The translations under genes were made by a program, and so were the position numbers. Below the pieces are notes generated by a model that saw only the letters and a program-made list of their open reading frames with translations, searched no databases and was not told where the DNA came from. 64,000 nt of DNA from Bacteroidota bacterium (GTDB lineage: Bacteria > Bacteroidota > Bacteroidia > Chitinophagales > Chitinophagaceae): contig VGFK01000002.1 in NCBI GenBank assembly GCA_016868895.1, positions 124,001 through 188,000 of the forward strand, read 5' to 3'. This document shows, piece by piece, positions 8,154 through 16,084 of this stretch. Each line of letters opens with the position of its first letter. The first letter of the stretch is position 1.

Positions 8154-8759
8154 ATGGCTCGTTACACAGGACCCAAAACAAAGATCTCCAGGATATTCGG
8201 TGAGCCGATACTTGGAAACGGTAAGTACCTCGACAAAAACAGCAATCCTCCCGGTCAGCACGGTGCACAGCGCAAGCGTAAGCAATTGGGTGAATATGCC
8301 GTACAGTTGAAAGAAAAGCAAAAAGCCAAATACACCTATGGTGTGTTGGAGCGTCAGTTCCGTAAGACGTTTGAAGAAGCAGCCCGCCTCAAAGGAGTAA
8401 CCGGTGAAAACCTGATCAAGCTTCTCGAAGCGCGATTGGACAACACCATTTACCGCATGGGAGTTGCCCCTTCTCGTCCTGCAGCACGCCAATTGGTTTC
8501 CCATAAGCACATCATGGTGAACGATGTAGTGGTCAACATCCCTTCATTTCAATTGAAGCCAGGTGATGTCATCACAATATCGGATAAGAGCAAAGACAGC
8601 GAGACGCTGAAATCACAAATGCGGCCTAAGAATCCAAAGATTGGATGGGTTGATTTCAATGAGGGGGAGATGAGTGGAACGTTCGTTGCGTATCCAGAAC
8701 GCGAAAATGTTCCTGAGAATATTCGCGAGCAACTGATCGTGGAACTTTACTCCAAGTAA
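8154..8759 (+). CDS. rpsD: 30S ribosomal protein S4
   Basis: A 201-aa primary 16S-binding protein and, in many bacteria, translational repressor of its own operon. It begins MARYTGPKTKISRIFGEP and has PPGQHG, the LLEARLDNTIYRMG segment and the S4 RNA-binding domain (ARQLVSHKHIMVN). The protein has no cysteine at all, so it is the zinc-free form without the N-terminal knuckle. The interlocking hairpins just upstream make it the leading candidate for feedback control in this operon. Confidence 0.98.
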   Translation: MARYTGPKTKISRIFGEPILGNGKYLDKNSNPPGQHGAQRKRKQLGEYAVQLKEKQKAKYTYGVLERQFRKTFEEAARLKGVTGENLIKLLEARLDNTIYRMGVAPSRPAARQLVSHKHIMVNDVVVNIPSFQLKPGDVITISDKSKDSETLKSQMRPKNPKIGWVDFNEGEMSGTFVAYPERENVPENIREQLIVELYSK

Positions 8760-8805
8760 CAATAATTATTAACGCATAACGCGCACAACACTAAAAGATA
8801 TCAAC

Positions 8806-9807
8806 ATGGCCATATTAAACTTCCAGCAGCCCGATAAAATTGTTCTTCAGAAAGCAACTGATTTTGAAGCAACGTTTGAGTTTCGTCCACTTGAACCCGG
8901 TTACGGAGTAACCATTGGTAACGCATTGCGCAGGGTTTTACTCAGCTCATTGGAGGGGTACGCCATCACCGGCATTGTCATTGAAGGGGCAGATCACGAA
9001 TTTGCTACACTCAAGGGCGTCGTAGAAGATGTAACCGAAATCATCCTCAATCTCAAGCAGATTCGTTTCAAAAAAATACTTGATCATGATGTGCAGTCTG
9101 AGAAGTTGAACCTGACCATCAAGGGCAAATCTGAATTTACTGCCGGAATGATTGATGAGGTTACCGGTACTTTCCAGGTAATGAATCCTGAACTGCTCAT
9201 CTGCAGCATGGATCCTACTGCCAAATTGAACATTGAATTGCATATTTCAAAAGGTCGTGGATATGTTCCGGCTGAAGACAACCAGTTGAAGGAAGCGCCA
9301 TTTGGGTACATTCCCATTGACTCCATTCACACGCCTATGAAGAATGTGAAGTATGCTATTGAGAATACGCGTGTGGAGCAGCGGACCGACTTTGAAAAAT
9401 TATTGCTGGATGTCGCCACCGACGGCACCATACATCCGGAAGAGGCGGTAAAGCAAGCTTCCCGCATTCTGATTCAGCATTTGATGATCATCACCGACGA
9501 GAACATTACATTCGATAACAAAGAAGAAAAGAAAGAAGACCTGGTCGACGAACAAACCCTTCAGCTGAGAAAAGTGCTGAAGACCCCGTTGGAAGACCTT
9601 GATCTTTCTGTACGCGCATTCAACTGCCTGAAAGCTGCAAAAATCAACAGCTTGAGTCAGTTGGTTCAGTATGAGCAGGAAGATCTGATGAAGTTCAGAA
9701 ACTTCGGACAGAAGTCCCTATCTGAAATCGAGCAAGTGCTGCAAGAGCGTGGCTTGCACTTCGGAATGGATCTTGCAAAGCTGGGCATCGATATCGAAGA
9801 ATATTAA
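8806..9807 (+). CDS. rpoA: DNA-directed RNA polymerase alpha subunit
   Basis: A 333-aa alpha subunit. The N-terminal dimerisation domain has the GYGVTIGNALRRVLLSSL motif (about residues 33-50). An acidic linker (KEEKKEDLVDE) leads to the C-terminal domain with LSVRAFNCLKAAKINSL and FRNFGQKSLSEIE, which binds UP-element DNA and activators. Normal length and position between rpsD and rplQ. Confidence 0.98.
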   Translation: MAILNFQQPDKIVLQKATDFEATFEFRPLEPGYGVTIGNALRRVLLSSLEGYAITGIVIEGADHEFATLKGVVEDVTEIILNLKQIRFKKILDHDVQSEKLNLTIKGKSEFTAGMIDEVTGTFQVMNPELLICSMDPTAKLNIELHISKGRGYVPAEDNQLKEAPFGYIPIDSIHTPMKNVKYAIENTRVEQRTDFEKLLLDVATDGTIHPEEAVKQASRILIQHLMIITDENITFDNKEEKKEDLVDEQTLQLRKVLKTPLEDLDLSVRAFNCLKAAKINSLSQLVQYEQEDLMKFRNFGQKSLSEIEQVLQERGLHFGMDLAKLGIDIEEY

Positions 9808-9834
9808 TTTAAAAGCGGGAAACCCATTCATCAC

Positions 9835-9863
9835 AGGCCGTAATTCCTGACACGGTACGGCCT
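9835..9863 (+). promoter_or_regulatory. Intercistronic hairpin between rpoA and rplQ
   Basis: AGGCCGTA (9835-9842) pairs perfectly with TACGGCCT (9856-9863) around a 13-nt loop, 14 bases before the rplQ ATG. No U-run follows, so it is more likely a processing or stability element than a terminator. Confidence 0.4.
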
Positions 9864-9877
9864 TAAAACAAACAGTC

Positions 9878-10402
9878 ATGCGTCACGGAGACAAAATCAA
9901 CAACCTCGGCCGTAAAAAGGCCCACCGCGAGTCCCTCTTGGGAAACCTCGCCAGTCAGCTGATCACCCACAAGCGTATCGTAACCACGCTTGCCAAGGCA
10001 AAGGCATTGCGTACGTTCATTGAGCCCCTGCTTACCAAGACCAAGAAAGTTGCCAGCAAAGAGCAAATCATGCACAACCACCGCATTGTTTTCTCTTATT
10101 TGCAGGACAAGGCAGCCGTGAAGGAATTGTTTACCGTTGTAGGACCTAAAATTGCTGCTCGCCCAGGAGGGTATACCCGCATCATTAAATTGGGCATTCG
10201 GGTAGGCGATAATGCTGAGCGCGCCATGATTGAACTGGTTGATTTCAACGAGGTGTACGGAAAAGGCAGTGAAAAAGCAGCTGCTCCAGCCAAAAAGACC
10301 AGGAGAAGCGCTGGCAAAAAGAAGTCTGCTGAAACGGCACCCGCCACTTCTGCAGAAGCACCAGCTGAGGCACCTTCTACAGAAACCCCCGCTGCAGAGT
10401 AA
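9878..10402 (+). CDS. rplQ: 50S ribosomal protein L17 with acidic/alanine-rich tail
   Basis: Last gene of the alpha operon. Residues 1 to about 120 are a standard L17 ([50 protein letters not shown]). A tail of about 50 residues follows: first lysine-rich, then a low-complexity Ala/Pro/Glu/Thr stretch. The tail is unlikely to be folded. Similar tails are, to my knowledge, common in Bacteroidota L17. A strong terminator follows the stop by 25 bases. Confidence 0.97.
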   Translation: MRHGDKINNLGRKKAHRESLLGNLASQLITHKRIVTTLAKAKALRTFIEPLLTKTKKVASKEQIMHNHRIVFSYLQDKAAVKELFTVVGPKIAARPGGYTRIIKLGIRVGDNAERAMIELVDFNEVYGKGSEKAAAPAKKTRRSAGKKKSAETAPATSAEAPAEAPSTETPAAE

Positions 10403-10427
10403 CAATGTTGATAAATTATCATTCAGA

Positions 10428-10456
10428 AGGCAGGTCGTTTGGACCTGCCTTTTTTA
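10428..10456 (+). terminator. Rho-independent terminator of the alpha operon
   Basis: A 9-bp perfect stem AGGCAGGTC/GACCTGCCT with a 5-nt loop is followed directly by TTTTTATTTT. It separates rplQ from carA. The T-rich end also contains a TATTTTG -7-like motif 20 bases before the carA ATG, so carA may start its transcript inside the terminator tail. Confidence 0.85.
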
Positions 10457-10481
10457 TTTTGCACTCAAATACACTCGCCAC

Positions 10482-11591
10482 ATGCCCACACAGGAATTGA
10501 ACGCCGCACCTGCGGTTCTGGTACTGCAAGATGGACAGGTCTTCCACGGTAAATCGTTTGGAAAAATAGGGACGACATCCGGTGAACTCTGTTTCAATAC
10601 TGGAATGACCGGCTACCAGGAAGTCTTTACAGACCCCAGTTACTATGGGCAAGTGCTCATCATGAATACGGTGCACACGGGCAACTATGGCGTGAAGCCG
10701 GAAGACGTTGAAAGCGATACGGTGAAGATCAAGGGACTGATTGGCAGAAACCTGGAAGAACGCTACAGCCGCATGATGGCCTCTGATTCTCTTCACAACT
10801 ACCTGGTCGAGCAAAATGTTGTGGCCATTGAAGAAATCGATACCCGTGCCCTGGTTACGCACATACGCGAAAAGGGTGCAATGAATTGCATCATTTCATC
10901 TGAAATAACAGATGTGGACGTGCTCAAAAAAATGCTCTCGGAAGTGCCATCAATGGATGGCCTGGAGCTGGCTTCGCACGTCACTACCCAGGAAGTGTAC
11001 CACATGGGCGATCCCGCAGCATCCATCCGAATTGCCGTCTTGGATTTTGGAGTAAAGCGCAACATCATTCAGTGCATGGCCGATCGTGGAGCCTATGTCC
11101 GCGTGCATTCAGCCAATACGGACTTTGAAGAGCTCATGCACTTCAAACCAAACGGGTTCTTTATATCCAATGGTCCCGGTGACCCCTCCGCAATGGGATA
11201 TGCAATTGAAACCGTCAAGAAAATTTTAGAAACCAAACTACCGGTATTTGGGATTTGCCTGGGTCATCAACTGCTTGCATTGGCCAACGGAATACCAACC
11301 TTTAAAATGCATCATGGTCATCGCGGACTGAATCATCCTGTAAAAAATGTAATGACGGGATTGTGCGAAATCACAACCCAAAACCATGGCTTTGCGGTAG
11401 ACCCCGATGCTGTTCGCAAGGCAGCCCATCTGGAAGTTACACACCTGAACCTGAACGACGATTCCATTGAAGGCATACGAATGAAAGATCGTCCTGCTTT
11501 TTCTGTTCAGTATCATCCAGAAGCCACACCTGGTCCACACGACAGCCGCTACCTGTTCGATGAATTCATATCTTTGATTCACAACAACTGA
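10482..11591 (+). CDS. carA: Carbamoyl-phosphate synthase small (glutaminase) subunit
   Basis: Hydrolyses glutamine to feed ammonia to CarB for carbamoyl phosphate (arginine and pyrimidine synthesis). I chose the ATG at 10482, giving 369 aa. The open frame extends upstream, but that part overlaps rplQ and the terminator. The N-terminal CPSase domain has LCFNTGMTGYQEVFTDPSY. The C-terminal class I amidotransferase domain has SNGPGDPS, the nucleophile in GICLGHQLLALA and the catalytic His-x-Glu in QYHPEATPGPHD. carB is not in the window. The carA stop overlaps the aroQ start region. Confidence 0.96.
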   Translation: MPTQELNAAPAVLVLQDGQVFHGKSFGKIGTTSGELCFNTGMTGYQEVFTDPSYYGQVLIMNTVHTGNYGVKPEDVESDTVKIKGLIGRNLEERYSRMMASDSLHNYLVEQNVVAIEEIDTRALVTHIREKGAMNCIISSEITDVDVLKKMLSEVPSMDGLELASHVTTQEVYHMGDPAASIRIAVLDFGVKRNIIQCMADRGAYVRVHSANTDFEELMHFKPNGFFISNGPGDPSAMGYAIETVKKILETKLPVFGICLGHQLLALANGIPTFKMHHGHRGLNHPVKNVMTGLCEITTQNHGFAVDPDAVRKAAHLEVTHLNLNDDSIEGIRMKDRPAFSVQYHPEATPGPHDSRYLFDEFISLIHNN

Positions 11592-11592
11592 T

Positions 11593-12012
11593 GTGAAGAA
11601 ACTTGTCATCATCAACGGACCTAATCTCAATCTCTTAGGCAAAAGAGAACCTGATGTCTACGGAACACAGGGGTTTGATGCATTTCTTTCTCAATTACGC
11701 GCCCGGCATAGCGATATAGAAATTGACTATTACCAATCCAATGTGGAAGGGGAGTTGATCAATGCCATTCAAGAACATGGGTTTACTGCAGACGGAATCA
11801 TTCTCAATCCCGGTGGGTATACACATACCTCTGTAGCCATTGGTGATGCGGTGGCATCTGTTACGGCACCTGTGATTGAAGTGCACATATCCAACATTCA
11901 CGCCAGAGAAGAGTTTCGAAAAATTTCACATGTTTCTGCAAAAGCAAAGGGAACCATCTGTGGATTGGGACTCAAAGGGTACGAACTGGCCCTTGAATAT
12001 TTCAAGCAATAA
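11593..12012 (+). CDS. aroQ: Type II 3-dehydroquinate dehydratase
   Basis: Third step of the shikimate pathway (3-dehydroquinate to 3-dehydroshikimate). The 139-aa protein is family length, with IINGPNLNLLGKREPDVYG, the catalytic-loop Tyr, NPGGYTHTSVAIGDA and EVHISNIHAREEFR. The start must be GTG at 11593. The ATG two bases earlier reads ATG-TGA and stops at once, and it overlaps the carA stop. Likely cotranslated with carA. Confidence 0.95.
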   Translation: MKKLVIINGPNLNLLGKREPDVYGTQGFDAFLSQLRARHSDIEIDYYQSNVEGELINAIQEHGFTADGIILNPGGYTHTSVAIGDAVASVTAPVIEVHISNIHAREEFRKISHVSAKAKGTICGLGLKGYELALEYFKQ

Positions 12013-12021
12013 CACTGGGTC

Positions 12022-12594
12022 ATGAAGAACAGCATGCACATATTGACTGCTCTTCTGTTTTTTCTTCATACTGCTGCTGCACAACGATGGACACAATACA
12101 AAATCAGTCCCAGAGGCGATACCATCAATCGTCTGGATCAACATAAATGGAAGCAAGGTCCCTGGTGGATTCGGTATGAAGAGGTGAGGGGAGAACCCGG
12201 ATTCGAAGAGGAAGGGCTTTTTGTGGATGACCACAAAGAAGGCCTCTGGCGCAAGTACAGTTTAATGGGTGATCTGATTGCCGAAGAACGATTCAAAGGA
12301 GGTTATAGGAATGGGCTGCAGCGGTATTATACCCGTCTGGGACAACTGCTGAGAGAAGAGGGTTGGATGGCTGTCGATCCCAAAGATCCGTATGACACCA
12401 TCTTGGTCCCCGATCTGCTGCATCCCGAGTGGTTCACAGAGAAGATTATCCGTCATGAATCCGCGGAAGTAAAAAATGGTATGTGGAAATTCTTTGATCC
12501 TGTTACAGGTGATCTATTGCGAACGGAGTCGTTCAAATTTGGTCAACTGGAAACCGATAAATCACCTATCCGCATTAAAAAAGGCAAGGAATAA
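12022..12594 (+). CDS. Exported MORN-repeat-like protein
   Basis: A 190-aa protein with a signal peptide (about residues 1-20, ending TAAAQ) and repeated W/Y-G motifs of the MORN type (KEGLWRKYS, GYRNGLQRYY, VKNGMWKFFDP). In other proteins such repeats form extended beta hairpins. Nine bases after aroQ, so probably the last gene of the carA unit. Its final codons form the 5' arm of the terminator shared with aconitase. Function unknown. It resembles the YwqK-like group by repeat pattern only. Confidence 0.6.
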   Translation: MKNSMHILTALLFFLHTAAAQRWTQYKISPRGDTINRLDQHKWKQGPWWIRYEEVRGEPGFEEEGLFVDDHKEGLWRKYSLMGDLIAEERFKGGYRNGLQRYYTRLGQLLREEGWMAVDPKDPYDTILVPDLLHPEWFTEKIIRHESAEVKNGMWKFFDPVTGDLLRTESFKFGQLETDKSPIRIKKGKE

Positions 12595-12604
12595 CCTTGC
12601 CTTT
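12581..12604. terminator. Bidirectional terminator between the MORN-like gene and aconitase
   Basis: AAGGCAAGG/CCTTGCCTT is a perfect 9-bp stem with a 5-nt loop containing the TAA stop of the upstream plus-strand gene. On the minus strand it is followed by TTTTTT (a good aconitase terminator). On the plus strand only four T follow. The 5' arm is coding sequence. Confidence 0.75.
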
Positions 12605-12627
12605 TCAACCGATGGATTGAGTTTTGT

Positions 12628-14895
12628 TTACTTCCCCGCAGCGGACCTGATGACATTCAATGCTCCACCTGCCTTGAACCATTCAATTTGTTGGGCATTG
12701 TAGCTGTGTTGTGCCATGATGGTTTCAGCAGTTCCGTCTTTATGGTGCAACACCACTTGCAAGGGATTTCCAGGTGTAAAATTCGTTAAGCCGGTTACAT
12801 CTACAGTATCGTCTTCCTGAATTTTTTCGTAATCCTCTTTGTTGGTAAAGGTCAAGGCCAGCATTCCTTGTTTTTTGAGATTTGTTTCGTGGATGCGTGC
12901 AAATGATTTTACCATCACAACACGAACACCGAGGTGACGGGGTTCCATGGCCGCATGTTCGCGGGAGGAACCTTCACCGTAATTCTCATCGCCAAAAACG
13001 ATGCTGCCCAAGCCTGCTGCTTTGTAGGCGCGCTGTGTGGCAGGAACTGGACCGTATTCGCCGGTGAGTTGATTTTTTACAGAATCTGTTTTTTCATTGA
13101 AATAATTCACGGCTCCAATCAGGAGGTTATTGCTGATGTTGTCCAAATGTCCTCTGAACTTGAGCCAGGGACCGGCCATGGAGATATGGTCGGTGGTGCA
13201 TTTTCCTTTTGCCTTGATCAGGATCTTCAATCCCTTGACATCGGTTCCTTCCCATGCTGCAAATGGATACAACAGTTGCAGGCGTTTGCTATCGGATTTT
13301 ACATCGATGATGATTCCGCTTCCGTCTTCTGCAGGGGCTTGGTATCCTGCATCTTCAACAGCAAATCCTTTTAATGGAAGTTCATCGCCTTGAGGCGGAT
13401 CCAACTTCACTGATTCTCCTTTTTCATTGATCAGGCTATCGGTGAGGGGATTGAACGTGAGGTCGCCGGCAATGGCTAGGGCGGTGACCAGTTCGGGACT
13501 GGCTACAAATGCCAGTGTGTTGGGATTGCCATCCGCACGCTTGGCGAAATTTCTGTTGAAGGAATGTACAATTGTATTGCGTTCCTGTTTTTCTGCTCCC
13601 ATGCGATCCCACATCCCAATGCAGGGCCCACATGCATTGGCAAAAACGGTGGCGCCAATTTGAGAGAAGGTATCCAGGAAACCATCCCGCTCAATGGTGT
13701 AGCGAACTTGTTCGCTTCCAGGAGTGATGGTGAATTTAGCTTTGGTTTTCAATCCCTTTTCCGCCACCTGTTTTGCGAGGCTGACAGCGCGACTGATATC
13801 TTCATACGATGAGTTGGTGCAACTGCCGATGAGTCCCACCTCTACTTTTGTCGGCCAATTGTTTTTTGCAGCCGCCTCTTTCATCTGCGAAATCGGTGTT
13901 GCCAGATCAGGGGTAAAGGGACCATTCAAATGCGGCTCCAACTCACTGAGGTTGATTTCAATCACCTTGTCAAAATAGTTTTCCGGATGCGCATAGACTT
14001 CAGGATCACCGGTAAGATCCTGCTTGATGCTGTCAGCCAGATCTGCTACAGCCGACCTACCGGTTGCCCTCAGGTACCTGGCCATGCTTTCATCATACCC
14101 AAAGGTGGAGGTCGTTGCTCCAATCTCAGCACCCATGTTGCATATGGTTCCCTTTCCGGTGCAGCTCATGCTGGTGGCACCTTCTCCAAAATATTCCACA
14201 ATTGCATTGGTTCCCCCTTTTACTGTTAGGATGCCCGCTACTTTCAGGATGACGTCTTTGGGTGAAGTCCATCCGTTGAGTTTGCCCGTCAGTTTTACAC
14301 CTATCAGTTTTGGCATCAGCAATTCCCAGCTCAACCCAGCCATGACATCACAAGCATCCGCACCGCCCACTCCTATAGCAACCATTCCGAGTCCGCCTGC
14401 ATTCACAGTATGCGAATCGGTTCCGATCATCATGCCGCCGGGGAAGGCATAGTTCTCCAGCACGACCTGGTGGATGATGCCAGCACCGGGTTTCCAAAAT
14501 CCGATGCCGTATTTATTGGAAATGGAGGAGAGAAAATTGTAAACTTCTTCGTTCTCTGAAATCGCTTTTTTGAGGTCGGATCTGCTTTCCTCCTTGGCCA
14601 CGATCAGGTGATCGCAGTGAACGGTAGAGGGGACGGCCACTTTTTTACGACCGGTAGTATCAAACTGAAGCAATGCCATCTGAGCCGTTGCATCCTGCAT
14701 GGCAACCCGATCAGGCGCAAAATCAACGTAATCTTTTCCCCGGATAAAGTCCTTGATTTCCAACCCTTTCCAAAGGTGGGAATACAGTATTTTTTCAGAT
14801 AGCGACAGGGGTCTACCGAGCGCTTTTCGTGCGGCTTCTACCCAGGCCGGCATGGCGGCGTAGGTCTTTTGTATGAGGTCCAAATCAAACAACAT
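12628..14895 (-). CDS. acn: Aconitate hydratase
   Basis: TCA-cycle isomerase of citrate to isocitrate carrying a [4Fe-4S] cluster. The 755 aa and motifs ([25 protein letters not shown]) indicate the mitochondrial-type aconitase rather than AcnB. The cluster cysteines are in [10 protein letters not shown] and [13 protein letters not shown]. The C-terminal swivel domain has [15 protein letters not shown]. It is transcribed alone on the minus strand from its own promoter and ends at a shared terminator. Confidence 0.95.
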   Translation of the reverse strand: MLFDLDLIQKTYAAMPAWVEAARKALGRPLSLSEKILYSHLWKGLEIKDFIRGKDYVDFAPDRVAMQDATAQMALLQFDTTGRKKVAVPSTVHCDHLIVAKEESRSDLKKAISENEEVYNFLSSISNKYGIGFWKPGAGIIHQVVLENYAFPGGMMIGTDSHTVNAGGLGMVAIGVGGADACDVMAGLSWELLMPKLIGVKLTGKLNGWTSPKDVILKVAGILTVKGGTNAIVEYFGEGATSMSCTGKGTICNMGAEIGATTSTFGYDESMARYLRATGRSAVADLADSIKQDLTGDPEVYAHPENYFDKVIEINLSELEPHLNGPFTPDLATPISQMKEAAAKNNWPTKVEVGLIGSCTNSSYEDISRAVSLAKQVAEKGLKTKAKFTITPGSEQVRYTIERDGFLDTFSQIGATVFANACGPCIGMWDRMGAEKQERNTIVHSFNRNFAKRADGNPNTLAFVASPELVTALAIAGDLTFNPLTDSLINEKGESVKLDPPQGDELPLKGFAVEDAGYQAPAEDGSGIIIDVKSDSKRLQLLYPFAAWEGTDVKGLKILIKAKGKCTTDHISMAGPWLKFRGHLDNISNNLLIGAVNYFNEKTDSVKNQLTGEYGPVPATQRAYKAAGLGSIVFGDENYGEGSSREHAAMEPRHLGVRVVMVKSFARIHETNLKKQGMLALTFTNKEDYEKIQEDDTVDVTGLTNFTPGNPLQVVLHHKDGTAETIMAQHSYNAQQIEWFKAGGALNVIRSAAGK

Positions 14896-14914
14896 AATCT
14901 TGATTTTTGCTTCG

Positions 14915-14946
14915 CAAAGTTAACAAATTCAGGGGCTCAGCCCAAT
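14915..14946 (-). promoter_or_regulatory. Promoter of aconitase
   Basis: On the minus strand, TAACTTTG (plus 14915-14922) lies 20 bases from an ATTG -33 element (plus 14943-14946). The ATG is 19 bases downstream. The spacer contains the inverted repeat GGGCTCAGCCC, which could bind a regulator, but no factor is recognisable. Confidence 0.55.
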
Positions 14947-14951
14947 GGCCC

Positions 14952-14979
14952 TTGAAATAATGGGGATTATTTACCTTTA
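14952..14979 (+). promoter_or_regulatory. Promoter abutting the PspC-like start codon
   Basis: TTG (14952-14954), a 17-base spacer and TACCTTTA (14972-14979, one base off TAnnTTTG) end only 4 bases before the ATG at 14984. If used, the mRNA would be leaderless or nearly so. Confidence 0.4.
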
Positions 14980-14983
14980 TCGT

Positions 14984-15205
14984 ATGGATCGGTTCAGGAG
15001 TTTCATCGAATGGCAGGTTTTTGGAGTCTGCACCCGAATAGGAGAGATCATGGGAATCTCCACGTTCACCATTCGTAAATATTTCATTTACATTTCCTGC
15101 CTGACGCTAGGATCGCCGGTCGTCTTCTATTTTATCTTGGCTTTTTGGATGAATCTGAAGCGCTATATCCTTCAGGCAAAACGCAATCCGCTTCGTTATA
15201 ATTAA
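14984..15205 (+). CDS. Small PspC-domain-like membrane protein
   Basis: A 73-aa protein (start MDRFRSFIEWQVFGVC) with the pattern of short Bacteroidota PspC-like proteins: an N-terminal FGVCTRIGEIMGIS segment, then one or two hydrophobic stretches (IYISCLTLGSPVVFYFILAF) and a basic C-terminus. PspC domains in enterobacteria take part in the phage-shock membrane-stress response. Whether this stand-alone domain does so is unknown. I placed the start at the third in-frame ATG because it fits the domain and the -7 element 4 bases upstream. Overlaps the kdsA 3' end by 4 bases. Confidence 0.65.
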   Translation: MDRFRSFIEWQVFGVCTRIGEIMGISTFTIRKYFIYISCLTLGSPVVFYFILAFWMNLKRYILQAKRNPLRYN

Positions 15206-16023
15206 TTGATCGCTTTTCTGATGGCAACCAATTCTGCCAGCAGGGGAGCCAGCTGATCCAATGGAAGCATGTTGGCTCCATCGCTCAATGCAGAAGAAGG
15301 CTCGGGATGTGTTTCGATAAATAATCCATCTGCACCGGTCGCGATGGCAGCTTTTGCGATGGTGCCAATCATTGTTGGATTACCGCCGGTTACGCCAGAC
15401 GATTGATTGGGTTGCTGAAGGGAGTGCGTGCAATCCATGACAACCGGTACACCATGAGAGCGCATTATGGGAATGTTTCTGAAATCTACTACCAGATCCT
15501 GGTATCCAAATGTGGTTCCTCGTTCCGTTAAGATGATTTTTTCGTTTCCGGTTTGTTTTATTTTTTCGACGGCAAACCGCATGGATGCTCCGCTTAGGAA
15601 TTGGCCCTTTTTGACATTGATTATTTTTTGAGTGGCGCCTGCTGTTTGAAGGAGATCTGTTTGTCTGCACAGAAAGGCAGGTATTTGCAGAATGTCAACA
15701 AACGGTGCAGCTAATGAGGCTTCATCTGCAGCATGGATATCGGTTGTGGTCGGCAAATGGAATGCGTCTCCGGTTTTTTTAAGCAACGACAATCCCAATT
15801 CGTCGCCTAGACCAGTAAAAGACTTTGTGCTGGTGCGGTTTGCTTTTCGGTAGGAAGATTTGAATACCAGCGGTATGCCAAACTGTTTGCAGATGCGTGT
15901 AGTTTCCGATGCTGTCTGCATGAGCACTTCTTCGCTTTCAATTACACAGGGGCCCGCAATCAGAAAGAAATGAGCAGGGTCGTAATCCTGTCCCACGAAT
16001 AAGTCGTTCAGAAAGTCATGCAT
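15202..16023 (-). CDS. kdsA: 3-deoxy-8-phosphooctulonate synthase
   Basis: Condenses phosphoenolpyruvate with arabinose 5-phosphate to Kdo 8-phosphate for the LPS inner core. The ATG at 16023 gives 273 aa, the family length. The open frame further upstream is not plausible coding. IAGPCVIESEE near residue 23 carries the cysteine of the metal-dependent (Aquifex-type) class; E. coli KdsA has Asn there. SSYRKANRTS, the IQIPAFLCRQTDLL motif and FIETHPEP are present. The -7 element lies only 4 bases upstream of the ATG. Confidence 0.95.
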   Translation of the reverse strand: MHDFLNDLFVGQDYDPAHFFLIAGPCVIESEEVLMQTASETTRICKQFGIPLVFKSSYRKANRTSTKSFTGLGDELGLSLLKKTGDAFHLPTTTDIHAADEASLAAPFVDILQIPAFLCRQTDLLQTAGATQKIINVKKGQFLSGASMRFAVEKIKQTGNEKIILTERGTTFGYQDLVVDFRNIPIMRSHGVPVVMDCTHSLQQPNQSSGVTGGNPTMIGTIAKAAIATGADGLFIETHPEPSSALSDGANMLPLDQLAPLLAELVAIRKAIN

Positions 16024-16027
16024 AGCG

Positions 16028-16057
16028 CAAAGATAGGTCGGTTCCCTCAGAATCAAT
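16028..16057 (-). promoter_or_regulatory. Promoter of kdsA
   Basis: Minus-strand TATCTTTG (plus 16028-16035) with ATTG (plus 16054-16057) 18 bases upstream. The -7 element ends 4 bases before the kdsA ATG, which predicts a leaderless or nearly leaderless mRNA. Confidence 0.5.
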
Positions 16058-16064
16058 ATGTTTG
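16057..16064 (+). promoter_or_regulatory. -7 element of the threonine dehydrogenase gene
   Basis: TATGTTTG matches TAnnTTTG, 20 bases before the ATG at 16085. It overlaps the -33 element of the divergent kdsA promoter by one base, so the two promoters probably compete. No clear -33 TTG. Confidence 0.45.
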
Positions 16065-16084
16065 CATATTCAAGTTGACTGCAC

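Noticed and set aside
10230-10481. In-frame N-terminal extension of carA over rplQ and its terminator
   Set aside because: It overlaps the L17 tail in another frame and crosses a strong terminator; CarA similarity begins shortly after the ATG at 10482.
12882-14452. Several long open frames on the plus strand across the aconitase gene
   Set aside because: They are antisense to a complete, motif-rich aconitase gene and their translations show no family features.
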